From the NCBI GenBank assembly GCA_038527485.1, contig JBCBFT010000005.1:1-64000 (forward strand): a DNA stretch of 64,000 bases. The letters are read 5' to 3'. The notes beneath the pieces are model-generated. The model was given only the letters and a program-made list of their open reading frames with translations, searched no databases and was not told the DNA's origin. Position numbers and translations under genes: made by a program. The DNA is from JALEFZ01 sp038527485. Its GTDB lineage: Bacteria; Bacteroidota; Bacteroidia; J057. This document shows, in pieces, positions 1 through 7,965 of the stretch (positions are counted from its first letter, which is position 1; each line of letters begins with the position of its first letter).

Positions 1-413
1 GGGGAGACGATTTTGATGATGCACCACAGTTTGGTCGAGAGGCGGAGCTAGACCTAGGGCCTTATGAGGAGATTCTTCATATGGTAGAGGATCGAATCTT
101 TGACAAAGGAAGATCTCAAATGGTCAATAAAATTGATTTCTTTGAGGTCATCTGGGTAGATCCTACAGGTATTTTGCCTGAGAAGGTGTTGGCTCGATTC
201 CTATGGAAGGACGTCAAAGCTCAGTTGGAACGCACCCAATGGAAGGCGCGATTCAATGATGCGACAGGCCTGTCGATGGCACATGCCTTTGAGATGCGTC
301 TATTCCATGGATTCATGATTGATGTCGGAGGACAGCCGATCCGATCCTTGTGGGAAGCTGAGAAGAGAAGACAGGAGATTGTAGAGTTTGAGCATCATCT
401 CTGGAGCTACTAA
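1..413 (+). CDS. gldN: GldN/PorN-like gliding/T9SS protein, C-terminal part (5' end outside window)
   Basis: The reading frame is open from the left edge (first full codon at base 3), so this is the C-terminal end of a longer gene and the ATG at 81 is internal. It closely parallels the C-terminal half of the full-length gene at 20473-21261. Both have VEDW/R-FDK..RS.M followed by an I.WTDP/WVDP stretch, then ALPEK/ILPEK, an FK-or-LWK..VK segment, EMRLFH.F and the identical ending FEHHLWSY. GldN (PorN) is a periplasmic ring component of the Bacteroidota type IX secretion and gliding machinery. A clear terminator follows 54 bp after the stop. The family call rests mainly on the complete paralogue. 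It could be the operon copy (gldKLMN), since the genes upstream lie outside the window. Confidence 0.75.
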   Translation, partial: GDDFDDAPQFGREAELDLGPYEEILHMVEDRIFDKGRSQMVNKIDFFEVIWVDPTGILPEKVLARFLWKDVKAQLERTQWKARFNDATGLSMAHAFEMRLFHGFMIDVGGQPIRSLWEAEKRRQEIVEFEHHLWSY

Positions 414-467
414 AGAAGAATACAAACAGACGCTTAAAAAGCTTTTCTTATTTTGCTACAAACAAGT

Positions 468-499
468 CGGAGTGATTCAATGAGTCACTCCGTTTTTTT
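468..499 (+). terminator. Rho-independent terminator after the gldN fragment
   Basis: An 8-bp perfect stem (CGGAGTGA with TCACTCCG, 468-475 and 485-492) is followed by seven T. It lies 54 bp downstream of the gldN stop and ends the transcript entering from the left. Confidence 0.85.
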
Positions 500-523
500 A
501 TTTCCCATTTATGCAATTGATAA

Positions 524-802
524 CTAGGAAACCATCTTGTGATAGCGTCCTTTTTTGCATTTCCGCTTCTTCTTCCCTTTGGTCTCATAAGCTTTATCTA
601 CTTCCTCCCAATACTTAGCGGCGATTTTGATGGGGTTTCCCTGAGAGTAATCCAGTCCGTTGCTGAGCATATGCTGAAACATAGCCCAGAATGTGTAATC
701 GTTATCAGGCTTTTGGGCGTAGGCATCGTCGATGGCACGTTTGATGGTGTCTACAGTCAAGGGACCTTCAGGGAGGGGAGATGTTTTTTCCATTTTTTTC
801 AT
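524..802 (-). CDS. Small hypothetical protein, basic C-terminus
   Basis: I do not recognise this family. The start chosen is the MKKMEK... codon at 802. Longer in-frame starts up to 847 would add a hydrophobic stretch that does not look like a signal peptide. The 92-residue product is polar, has a helical centre (VDTIKRAIDDAYAQ, then a W/F-containing stretch) and ends in a strongly basic tail (KKKRKCKKGRYHK). That composition would suit a nucleic-acid or ribosome-binding protein, but this is inference only. An overlapping frame on the plus strand is hydrophobic and looks like a shadow. The gene stands alone, with its stop facing the terminator of the gldN fragment. Confidence 0.55.
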   Translation of the reverse strand: MKKMEKTSPLPEGPLTVDTIKRAIDDAYAQKPDNDYTFWAMFQHMLSNGLDYSQGNPIKIAAKYWEEVDKAYETKGKKKRKCKKGRYHKMVS

Positions 803-932
803 TGTCAGTATAAGAGAGACGAACGGAACATATAGAGGTTGAAACAAAAAGTAAAAAAGGTTGAATCTCTCTCTATTCTACTGATTAGAAAGATGAATGG
901 ATGAAGTCTTTTCTTTATTTCGATGAATGGGC

Positions 933-2429
933 TCAGGAGCTGGACCCAATGTCGTCAATAGAGGATGAATCGTCTGGGCCTTTTTGGATAAGCAGTAATC
1001 CAACGAAAGTCAAAAGGCCATTTAAAATGAGTAACTCAAAGCCAAACTTATATCCAATCCATGCCTCTGATTGGGTGCTGATGATATAGGTGAGAATAGG
1101 AGATAGTATACAAATAAGCGGGCTCCATTGATCTCTGATCTGTACACGGGTGAATAGTCCTAAAGCGTAGAAGCCAAGCAAGGGTCCATATGTATATCCT
1201 GCAACTGTAAATAATTGGTTGATCACGGAACGATCATTGATTTCTCTAAATATGACGATGACAATGAAGAGAACGACTGAAAAACCAGCATGCACAAACC
1301 ATCTCGTTTGTTTGAGTTGAGGTGTAGACGGCTTTTTCTCAAATCCCAGAAAATCGACGCAAAAGGAGGTTGTTAGTGCGGTCAAAGCTGAGTCAGCACT
1401 GGAATAAGCTGCGGCAATCAATCCTAGGAGGAAGACAATGCCGATCACGGGCGGAAGGTGTTCCAGGGCAATCGTCGGGAATAATTGGTCTGCACTTTCG
1501 GGGATGGCAATCCCTTGATCTCCTGCATGGAGATACAGCATGGCGCCGAGGGTAAGGAACAATATGTTAGCCACGACCAAGATTCCTGTGAAGGTGTACA
1601 TATTGAGCTGGGCGTCTTTCAAGGTCTTGACCGTGAGGTTTTTCTGCATCATATCTTGGTCCAGGCCTGTCATCACGATGGTGAGAAACATCCCGGCTAA
1701 GAACTGCTTGAAGAAATTGTTGGGATCGCTCCAGCCATTTTCGAAGAAGAATACTTTTCCATAGGGACTATCACCGATCCGATCGATGATCCCTCCGATT
1801 CCCAAATCCATCTGCCCAGCAATTGCGCCCACCGTCAGGAAGACCGCGAGGAGCATCGCTGCTGTCTGGAAGGTATCTGTCCATACGACAGTTTTAATTC
1901 CTCCTCTGAATGTATAGATCCAGATAAGGACAATCGCTGCTGCTACAGTCACCGCAAAGGGGATGTTCAAGGGACCGAGAATGAATTTATCCATCACAAT
2001 GGCCACTAAATACAATCTGAAAGATGCTCCAATGATCCTTGAGACAAGGAAATATCCTGCGCCTGTTTTATAAGAGGTATTGCCGAAGCGCTGATCAAGA
2101 TAGGCGTAGATGGAGGTCAGTTTCAGTCGATAGTAGACGGGAAGTAGAACCCTGGCAATCACAATGTACCCAGCGACATATCCCAACACCAGCTGCATGT
2201 AAGCAAATGCCTGATTGGCCCCACCTGCACCTACCGCGCCAGGAACAGATATGAATGTCACACCTGAAAGGGTCGCACCGATCATCCCAAAGGCGACGAG
2301 ATACCAAGGAGCCTGACGATTGGCTGTAAAAAATGATTGATTATCAGCTGTTTTACTTGTGAGGAAGGAGATCGCGACAAGCAAAAGAAAATAGCCTAGG
2401 ATCAGGGTTAAGGCAGTGGTAGGAGACAT
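933..2429 (-). CDS. Sodium:solute symporter family (SSS) transporter
   Basis: The product is a multi-pass inner-membrane protein of about 498 residues with roughly 13 hydrophobic segments, the size expected for the SSS/SLC5 family. It begins with the usual first helix, then a charged loop and the typical conserved run FGMIGATLSGVTFISVPG. Later come a WTDTFQ segment and the GLIAAAYSSADSALTAL helix. In this family the small Ser/Ala-rich helix takes part in sodium binding. The substrate (sugar, sialic acid, amino acid or other) cannot be told from sequence, and no catabolic genes adjoin it. The start at 2429 was chosen because the in-frame extension to 2552 is not membrane-like and carries no family match. 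It is divergent from the secreted protein at 2681. Confidence 0.9.
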   Translation of the reverse strand: MSPTTALTLILGYFLLLVAISFLTSKTADNQSFFTANRQAPWYLVAFGMIGATLSGVTFISVPGAVGAGGANQAFAYMQLVLGYVAGYIVIARVLLPVYYRLKLTSIYAYLDQRFGNTSYKTGAGYFLVSRIIGASFRLYLVAIVMDKFILGPLNIPFAVTVAAAIVLIWIYTFRGGIKTVVWTDTFQTAAMLLAVFLTVGAIAGQMDLGIGGIIDRIGDSPYGKVFFFENGWSDPNNFFKQFLAGMFLTIVMTGLDQDMMQKNLTVKTLKDAQLNMYTFTGILVVANILFLTLGAMLYLHAGDQGIAIPESADQLFPTIALEHLPPVIGIVFLLGLIAAAYSSADSALTALTTSFCVDFLGFEKKPSTPQLKQTRWFVHAGFSVVLFIVIVIFREINDRSVINQLFTVAGYTYGPLLGFYALGLFTRVQIRDQWSPLICILSPILTYIISTQSEAWIGYKFGFELLILNGLLTFVGLLLIQKGPDDSSSIDDIGSSS

Positions 2430-2680
2430 ACAAAGACGATCAAATGATTCAAAAACGATGTTAACATAGCGCACAAACGCCCCAAAGATGCCTGTTTCAA
2501 TCTCATGTAGATACAGACGCAGCAAATTACAACCTTCTCCTAAGCTGCCCAAAGGTTTTAACCTTCACACAATTCTAAAAAACGCTTACATCCGACCATT
2601 CATCGAATTTCTCCCTAAGCATTGAGTTGATTTTTGCTCATTTGAAATGTTGAAAGCGAATATTCCCAACAAAAAGGCAC

Positions 2681-3049
2681 ATGAAAAATCTTTATCCTCT
2701 TTTGACTCTAGCCTTCTGTTTTCAACTTGTTTTTGCCACTCCCGCTCTTCCCATCGAAGGACCCAAAACTGAAACAGCGCTCACCATTCTTAGCAATACG
2801 ACAGGGATTGCCATCTCTGAAGGTAGTGCGGAGATAGTGTTGAACTTTAAGCGCATCCGTACCGACGAAGTATCCATTCAAGTCTACAATGCGCAGCGAC
2901 GATGCATATTCAAAGATCGTCAGTACAGCGTCCCGCAGGGCACGCAGCTCAATATATCTGCTGAAAACTGGACGCAGGGTGAATACATCATCATCATCAA
3001 ACAAGGTTTTGGTAAGTGTAGCAAGATCAAATACTCCGTTAAATCATAA
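2681..3049 (+). CDS. Small secreted beta-rich protein
   Basis: This 122-residue protein has a clear Sec signal peptide (MKN plus a hydrophobic core, likely cleaved near ATPALP or just after). The mature part of about 100 residues is predicted to be mostly beta strands (VSIQVYNAQ, GEYIIIIKQG). The layout resembles a single Ig-like or T9SS C-terminal domain without cargo in front of it: 'V.IQVYNAQ...I' followed by 'G.YIIIIKQG'. Two Cys in the mature region (RRCIF and GKCSKI) could form a disulphide. It is probably periplasmic or exported. I cannot assign a function. Its transcript apparently ends at the terminator at 3168-3204, inside the convergent gene. Confidence 0.7.
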   Translation: MKNLYPLLTLAFCFQLVFATPALPIEGPKTETALTILSNTTGIAISEGSAEIVLNFKRIRTDEVSIQVYNAQRRCIFKDRQYSVPQGTQLNISAENWTQGEYIIIIKQGFGKCSKIKYSVKS

Positions 3050-3142
3050 TGAACGCAGCTAGACGGCTATATTGAACCTCTAATCGATCTATATTCTTTG
3101 ACCATACATACCTCTGAATATATTTTTTATATCCGGTTTTAA

Positions 3143-4450
3143 CTATTTCCCCAAACCTGTTGTAAGTAATGTCTGTCCGATTTCGCAGGACAGACATTTT
3201 TTTTCTTTGCAGTATGCTTGATACAGATGATAGATTCCTTGTGTGTCTACCATGTGTTCTTGCGGAAGTGGGTACGTAGAGAATTTTCGGGTGATGGCAT
3301 TCCTTTCCGCCTTCAATTGATAGGCAAACGTGTGCAAAGCATTTGATTGGCCCGCTGGATATTGGTTTTCATAGAGCATGGCCACAGGCAAAAGCGCATT
3401 CCAGATCAACATTTCTTTGGTCTGTCTTCCAAGACAAGGACGTAGAAGCTTGTGAGTGACGTCCCAGCTATGGTGCGTATTCCAATAGTCAGAGACACCT
3501 AAATCTATTTTTAGAAATTTGATCATCCCTTCCATACTCAAAAGATCTGTCCATTTCGGAAACAAGTGTACCCACTGTGCGAGTTGTGCGAGCCTGAGCA
3601 TAGGAAAAGCGTGTGGACGCATCCGACTGTGTTTGACAGGAAGGGCTGTCATCTCTCCCAGCTTGTGCTTGTGGCGCAGATAGGACCAATGATCAAGATA
3701 GTGTTGGTGCGCTTCATCTTTGGCTTGTCCTTTTAACAATCCTAACCCCCCAAATAAAAGCGTTTCGACCGTAAACACATCTTCCTGATACCGCTGAATC
3801 AACCCAAATGGGATGCGCTGGGCGAGTATCTCGAAGGGTGTATGGTTCGCTTTACCTCCTAGTCTAGGTAAGATCGCATGCCATAAGAGTTCACGAAAAT
3901 CACTCTGATAGTGAGAGAGTCTTTCTTTCCAAGTAGTTGTCTTTTGTTGCAGGCGTTGCCACCCCAGTTGCCTGATCCAGTGATCATGTGATCGGGGAGT
4001 CTGGATGAGCAATGCATGACAGGGGAGGTTGGCTTGCGTATCTTGTAGAAAGGTATAGTGCTGCCAAAAGCTCGCAGGGATCAAACCCTCCAAGACCAAT
4101 TCAGGGATAAGGGTTCCATCTGTACGGCAGGCAGGAATTTCTCCTTTTTTGTACACTACGTGCAAGATCGTATTGTCATAGTGTGGATCTTGATGATGCT
4201 TATGGTGGTACCAGTCGCCCGTCGCCTTATGTATCTCTACGTGCCCACGCCAAGTAATCCCATCTAGATGAATGGTCGCATCCAGAAAATCTGGACCTTG
4301 GTCTTTATTCCATACACCAGGATCAACAATATGTAAATTCTGTCCATCTGTCGTTTGAAGGCCATGAAGTTGAAAGTATAATTGTTGCCAGATAAACTGG
4401 AAAACTTCTTCTGGATACATGAGATGTGCATTCATGGAGTCATTCATCAT
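3143..4450 (-). CDS. DUF2851 family protein
   Basis: The product of about 435 residues matches the Bacteroidota family DUF2851 in length and in hallmark N-terminal phrases: IWQQLYF, the segment VDPGVWNKDQGPDFLDA, and WRGHVEIH followed by HHQDPHYDNTILHVVY. The conserved acidic/histidine-rich first half (DFLDA, GHVEIH, HKHHQDPHYDN) looks like a catalytic or metal-binding site and recalls a nuclease fold, but the biochemical role is unknown. The C-terminus carries a Cys pair (CLSCEIG). The start was taken at the ATG at 4450, with another ATG at 4447. The extreme 3' end overlaps a plus-strand terminator. Confidence 0.85.
   Translation of the reverse strand: MMNDSMNAHLMYPEEVFQFIWQQLYFQLHGLQTTDGQNLHIVDPGVWNKDQGPDFLDATIHLDGITWRGHVEIHKATGDWYHHKHHQDPHYDNTILHVVYKKGEIPACRTDGTLIPELVLEGLIPASFWQHYTFLQDTQANLPCHALLIQTPRSHDHWIRQLGWQRLQQKTTTWKERLSHYQSDFRELLWHAILPRLGGKANHTPFEILAQRIPFGLIQRYQEDVFTVETLLFGGLGLLKGQAKDEAHQHYLDHWSYLRHKHKLGEMTALPVKHSRMRPHAFPMLRLAQLAQWVHLFPKWTDLLSMEGMIKFLKIDLGVSDYWNTHHSWDVTHKLLRPCLGRQTKEMLIWNALLPVAMLYENQYPAGQSNALHTFAYQLKAERNAITRKFSTYPLPQEHMVDTQGIYHLYQAYCKEKKCLSCEIGQTLLTTGLGK
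3168..3204 (+). terminator. Strong terminator for the plus strand, inside the 3' end of DUF2851
   Basis: An 11-bp perfect inverted repeat (arms 3168-3178 and 3188-3198, loop 9 nt) is followed by a run of eight T at 3197-3204. It is placed to stop transcription of the secreted-protein gene 2681-3049. It lies within the coding sequence of the convergent gene, where the T-run complement encodes the Lys-rich KKC part of the C-terminus. Confidence 0.75.
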
Positions 4451-4943
4451 TTGCAATAAGAAGTAGGACGATTTACTATAAAAGTAATTGATCGTGCGAG
4501 TTGGAAAAATTTATAGGGATGAAAAATTTCCCCCTTTTTTATTTATAGTAAATTTTATTTATGCGAAACTAAGGTGCTGATAGCGAGTTTATTTGCTGAC
4601 AACTCTAAGGGAAGTTTGGATAGGCTAAATGCTATATTAATAGTCGAAATAGAAACGTGTAGGGGAATAATAAAGCGCTGGTAATTAATTCATTACATAA
4701 AACATTTTTGCTCCGACTTACTGGTTTATCGCTGTTTATCCATTTAATATGAAATTCTTACAATTCAGGAAGAAGAAATATAAAAATATGAACAAAAGGC
4801 TACCTTTTTTACAGACAGTCCGTATATAAATTATACGATAGTCTTACAGTTGAACCTTTCATATTGTAAAACATATGATCTTGTTCTTAAGAATTCAAAT
4901 GAAGCTATTACCTATAAGCTGATGTAGATTGATATAGAAATTG
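4451..4943. other. Non-coding gap between divergent genes
   Basis: About 490 bp of AT-rich sequence lies between the DUF2851 gene and the patatin-like gene, which are divergent. I see no open frame of interest, no tRNA and no convincing terminator. It should hold the promoters of both genes, but no clear TTTG / TAnnTTTG pair was found. Confidence 0.5.
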
Positions 4944-7214
4944 ATGAAGAAGATTCGCCCTCTATTTGAAATGATTCGTTACTCTTTGCCCATTCGTCTT
5001 ATGATCCGCCAGCTTCAGCATCATAAGTCGGTATTGATATTTTGGGGGATACTGATTGGAATCATCTCGGGGGCCATCGCCAAAAACTTGGGAGGCGCTT
5101 ATCTCTTCCTTGAACCCGAATACTTGGGAGAAGAAAATTTTTGGTCCGTCTTTCTGGTAGGATCCGCACTCGGAGGCTTTCTTTTTGCCTACATGATCAC
5201 CATCTACATCAATGAGAGTTACCGTTTTCACTTTATTTCTGCCACGCAGCACCCCTTCTATGTCCTAGCCTACAATAATCTCCTGATTCCATTGATTTTT
5301 ATTCTCGGTTATTACTACAGTTTTATATCCTACCATGTGAGCGTGTACGGTGGCTTTTCCTGGGAGGTGGGAGAACGTGTAGGAGGCTTGACTCTAGGGA
5401 TTTTGGCTGTTTTTTTACTCTCAGCCTTCTACTTTTTTGCCCAGCGTTCAATCTTCTCTCGCTATGGAAAGAAATTGGAAGATGGACTGTCGCATAGCAA
5501 TAAGCAAAACAAGAAAATTATTCTCGATAAGGCCCGTGAGTCATTCAAAGATAAGCAAAGGGCAGACTGTTATGTATTATTTCCTTTTCAGGTAAGGAAA
5601 GTCAATAGTTTGATGTATGGAGATTTTCGCTCAGTAGTCAAGACCTTGCGTCAGCACCACGGCAAACAGCTCCTAGTTCAAGTTTTTGTATTCGCTTTGA
5701 TTGCCGTATTGGGTCTACTAGAGAGTCGCCCCATATTTCAGATTCCTGCTGGAGCCAGCTTGATTCTCATACTTTCCCTGTTCATGCTGATCATTGCGGC
5801 GATGCGCTTCTGGTTTCGCCAGTGGGGGGCACCTACCTTAATTATTGCAGGGCTGACGCTCGTCTTATACACCAATCTGGATTATTTTAAAGAGCAGAAT
5901 CAAGCCATTGGACTCGATTATTCCGTTCCAGCGGTTCCTTATTCTTTAGAAGCATTGAATGCGATTGACAAAGAGGAGTTCTATCATGCAGATCGCGAGC
6001 ACACGTTAGAGATGCTGGAAAACTGGAAGCGTCAATATGAATCCAAGTATGGACACCTCCAAAAGCCTCGGGCTGTATTTGTTTCTGCATCGGGAGGGGG
6101 TCTGCGTTCAGCCTACTGGACTTTCAATGTCCTTCAACACATAGACAGTGTGACCGAGGGCAGAGCGAGCGACAATATGCGTCTCATGACGGGAGCCTCA
6201 GGCGGAATGTTTGGCGCGTCCTACTTCAGAGAACTCTACCTGCGACAGCAAAAAGGAGAGGAGATTGATCCTTTTCATCCTCAATACCGAGAAAACATCT
6301 CCCAAGATCTTTTGAATCGTGTGTTCTTTAAGATGTTCACCGATATCCTTTTGCCTACTCGAAAAGTCGAGGTAGGATGCAATGAATACGATTGGGAAAC
6401 AGGATACTCCTTCGACCATCAGGTAGCCCAGAATATGCCTGAGTTTACGGGGCGTAAGTTGGGAGACTATGCCGAATGGGAAGCCAAAGGAACCATCCCA
6501 CAATTGATTCTTTCCCCTACGGTCATCAACCAGGGAAGGCAGTTGTATATTTCTTCCAATCCCGTATCCTATCTGACGCGATCAAACCAGATCTCTTCCC
6601 GATTTCGCACCCGTGTAAAGGGGGTAGAGTTTCGTAGATTTTTTGAAAACCATAGCCCTGACAGCTTGAGTATGATCTCGGCTCTGAGGATGAATGCTAC
6701 GTTTCCCATCATCCTTCCTGTGGTAGAGCTGCCCACTGTACCCTCGATGGAGATCATGGATGCAGGAGCAGTAGATAATTTTGGGAATCAGGCAGGTCTC
6801 CGCTATCTGTACGAATTTAGGGATTGGTTCGCAGAAAATACGAGCGGTATTGTATTCCTGCAGATCCGCGACAATGTCCTCAACAATCCCATTCGTGAGC
6901 CTTATAATAAGCACTCTTTCAGTAAGGTATTTGCGCCGCTAGGTGGAGGATATTATTCGATGGCACAGGCCAAGGACATCAACAATGACTACCTGCTGGA
7001 AGTCGTACACGAGTGGTTCGATGGACCTGTGGAGGTTGTTCCAGTCATTTATCCACGTGAGTTGAGCGATGAGCCTGTATCTCTAAGCTGGCATCTGACT
7101 AAGCGAGAAAAGAAAATGATCGAGCATAGTCTGGAATTGCCCTCTAACCAGCGCGCTTTCCAGGTCCTAAAAGATCTATACAATCCTGAGATGATCGCCC
7201 AGGCAAAAAAGTAG
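4944..7214 (+). CDS. Patatin-like phospholipase with N-terminal membrane domain
   Basis: The product is about 756 residues. The first ~310 residues contain several hydrophobic spans (about six, in two groups separated by a charged segment near residues 165-230). The C-terminal ~380 residues are a patatin domain. It has the oxyanion-hole motif SASGGGLRSAYW (around residue 380), the nucleophile elbow TGASGGMFGASYF (Ser around 417) and the second dyad residue in MDAGAVDNFG (Asp around 604). Patatins are Ser-Asp acyl hydrolases acting on phospholipids or other acyl esters. The membrane half suggests an inner-membrane enzyme with its lipase domain facing the cytoplasm. The ATG at 4944 follows an in-frame TTG at 4941. 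The gene stands alone, so the physiological substrate is not indicated. Confidence 0.88.
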   Translation: MKKIRPLFEMIRYSLPIRLMIRQLQHHKSVLIFWGILIGIISGAIAKNLGGAYLFLEPEYLGEENFWSVFLVGSALGGFLFAYMITIYINESYRFHFISATQHPFYVLAYNNLLIPLIFILGYYYSFISYHVSVYGGFSWEVGERVGGLTLGILAVFLLSAFYFFAQRSIFSRYGKKLEDGLSHSNKQNKKIILDKARESFKDKQRADCYVLFPFQVRKVNSLMYGDFRSVVKTLRQHHGKQLLVQVFVFALIAVLGLLESRPIFQIPAGASLILILSLFMLIIAAMRFWFRQWGAPTLIIAGLTLVLYTNLDYFKEQNQAIGLDYSVPAVPYSLEALNAIDKEEFYHADREHTLEMLENWKRQYESKYGHLQKPRAVFVSASGGGLRSAYWTFNVLQHIDSVTEGRASDNMRLMTGASGGMFGASYFRELYLRQQKGEEIDPFHPQYRENISQDLLNRVFFKMFTDILLPTRKVEVGCNEYDWETGYSFDHQVAQNMPEFTGRKLGDYAEWEAKGTIPQLILSPTVINQGRQLYISSNPVSYLTRSNQISSRFRTRVKGVEFRRFFENHSPDSLSMISALRMNATFPIILPVVELPTVPSMEIMDAGAVDNFGNQAGLRYLYEFRDWFAENTSGIVFLQIRDNVLNNPIREPYNKHSFSKVFAPLGGGYYSMAQAKDINNDYLLEVVHEWFDGPVEVVPVIYPRELSDEPVSLSWHLTKREKKMIEHSLELPSNQRAFQVLKDLYNPEMIAQAKK

Positions 7215-7246
7215 TTAGCAAACTAACACGTCGCGCTAAGATTCGT

Positions 7247-7260
7247 AGGGAATATTCCCT
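7247..7260. promoter_or_regulatory. 14-bp perfect palindrome, candidate operator of the toxin-antitoxin pair
   Basis: AGGGAATATTCCCT reads the same on both strands and lies 34 bp before the antitoxin ATG. Toxin-antitoxin operons are usually autorepressed through such sites. It has no T-run, so it is not a terminator. The operator role is inferred from position alone. Confidence 0.45.
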
Positions 7261-7293
7261 GGATATTTGTATCTTATTGTCAAAGGAAATCGT

Positions 7294-7590
7294 ATGGGTA
7301 GTATAGCATATATCACAAATACTGAAGGTGAAAAAATAGGATTGAATCTTAGATTGGAAGATAATCCAGAAATTATACCCGAGATGTACGAGTTATTGAG
7401 AGTCATATTGAAAGTAAAGGAAACAGAGCGTGCCAAAGTCCACAAAAAAGTCTCCAAGAAAGCCATGACTTTTGATGCCGTTTTGGATTTGATAGACGAA
7501 TCTAAAATGAGTGGCGAATTAACTGCAGCACAATTCTCTGAACTACATCCTACATGGCAAAAAAACGAAAGGTTGTCCTCACTAAGTTAG
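7294..7590 (+). CDS. Putative antitoxin of a ParE/RelE-type pair
   Basis: This 98-residue protein overlaps the following toxin gene by 37 bp in a different frame, the usual arrangement for type II toxin-antitoxin operons. Its first third is beta-like (MGSIAYITN.EGEKIGLNL), and the rest is charged and helical with a long Lys/Glu region. This suits an antitoxin that wraps its partner. I do not see a standard ribbon-helix-helix, AbrB or HTH motif with certainty. The start at the ATG at 7294 was preferred over an upstream TTG at 7267. Function is inferred from the neighbour. Confidence 0.6.
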   Translation: MGSIAYITNTEGEKIGLNLRLEDNPEIIPEMYELLRVILKVKETERAKVHKKVSKKAMTFDAVLDLIDESKMSGELTAAQFSELHPTWQKNERLSSLS

Positions 7591-7859
7591 CCAACGAACA
7601 AATTACTTACATTTATCAGCAGTCCATAGCCCAGCAGGGAGAAGAAGAAGCCCAAGCCTTGATGGACGATTTCCTCGACGTAGCTTTTACCTTGATTGCT
7701 GCGCAACCGAGCCGCTTTCCTATTTGCCTGGACAAGCCACGCGCATCAGCTACCTATCGCATGGCGGTATTTGGAGAGGATTATAGGATCATTTTCCAAA
7801 TTCTGACCCAAAAGATCCTTGTTGTCCTTATTCATCATGAGGAAGACTTGCCTTTCTAA
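7554..7859 (+). CDS. ParE/RelE superfamily toxin
   Basis: This 101-residue basic protein has the ParE/RelE fold signature: an N-terminal strand (KVVLTKLANEQI), two helices containing EEEAQALMDDFLDVAFTLI, then QPSRFPIC, followed by the strands YRMAVFGEDYRIIFQIL and ILVVLIHHEEDLPF. Members either poison DNA gyrase (ParE) or cleave mRNA on the ribosome (RelE). The sequence fits the ParE side better, but the target is not certain. The ATG at 7554 lies inside the antitoxin gene, so translation of the two is probably coupled. The pair sits between a membrane lipase and purC with no other mobile-element signs. Confidence 0.75.
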   Translation: MAKKRKVVLTKLANEQITYIYQQSIAQQGEEEAQALMDDFLDVAFTLIAAQPSRFPICLDKPRASATYRMAVFGEDYRIIFQILTQKILVVLIHHEEDLPF

Positions 7860-7965
7860 CAATGAAAAGTAATTGTCTCCATTCACCCTTTTATCCAACA
7901 AAAGGCGTAAATTTCGGTCTGAAAACAGGAGTGATGCATACTCTTATCTGACTGAAAACAAGTTT

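Noticed and set aside
7214..7227. GTTAG-CAAA-CTAAC hairpin after the patatin gene as a terminator
   Set aside because: A five-pair stem without a T-run is too weak.
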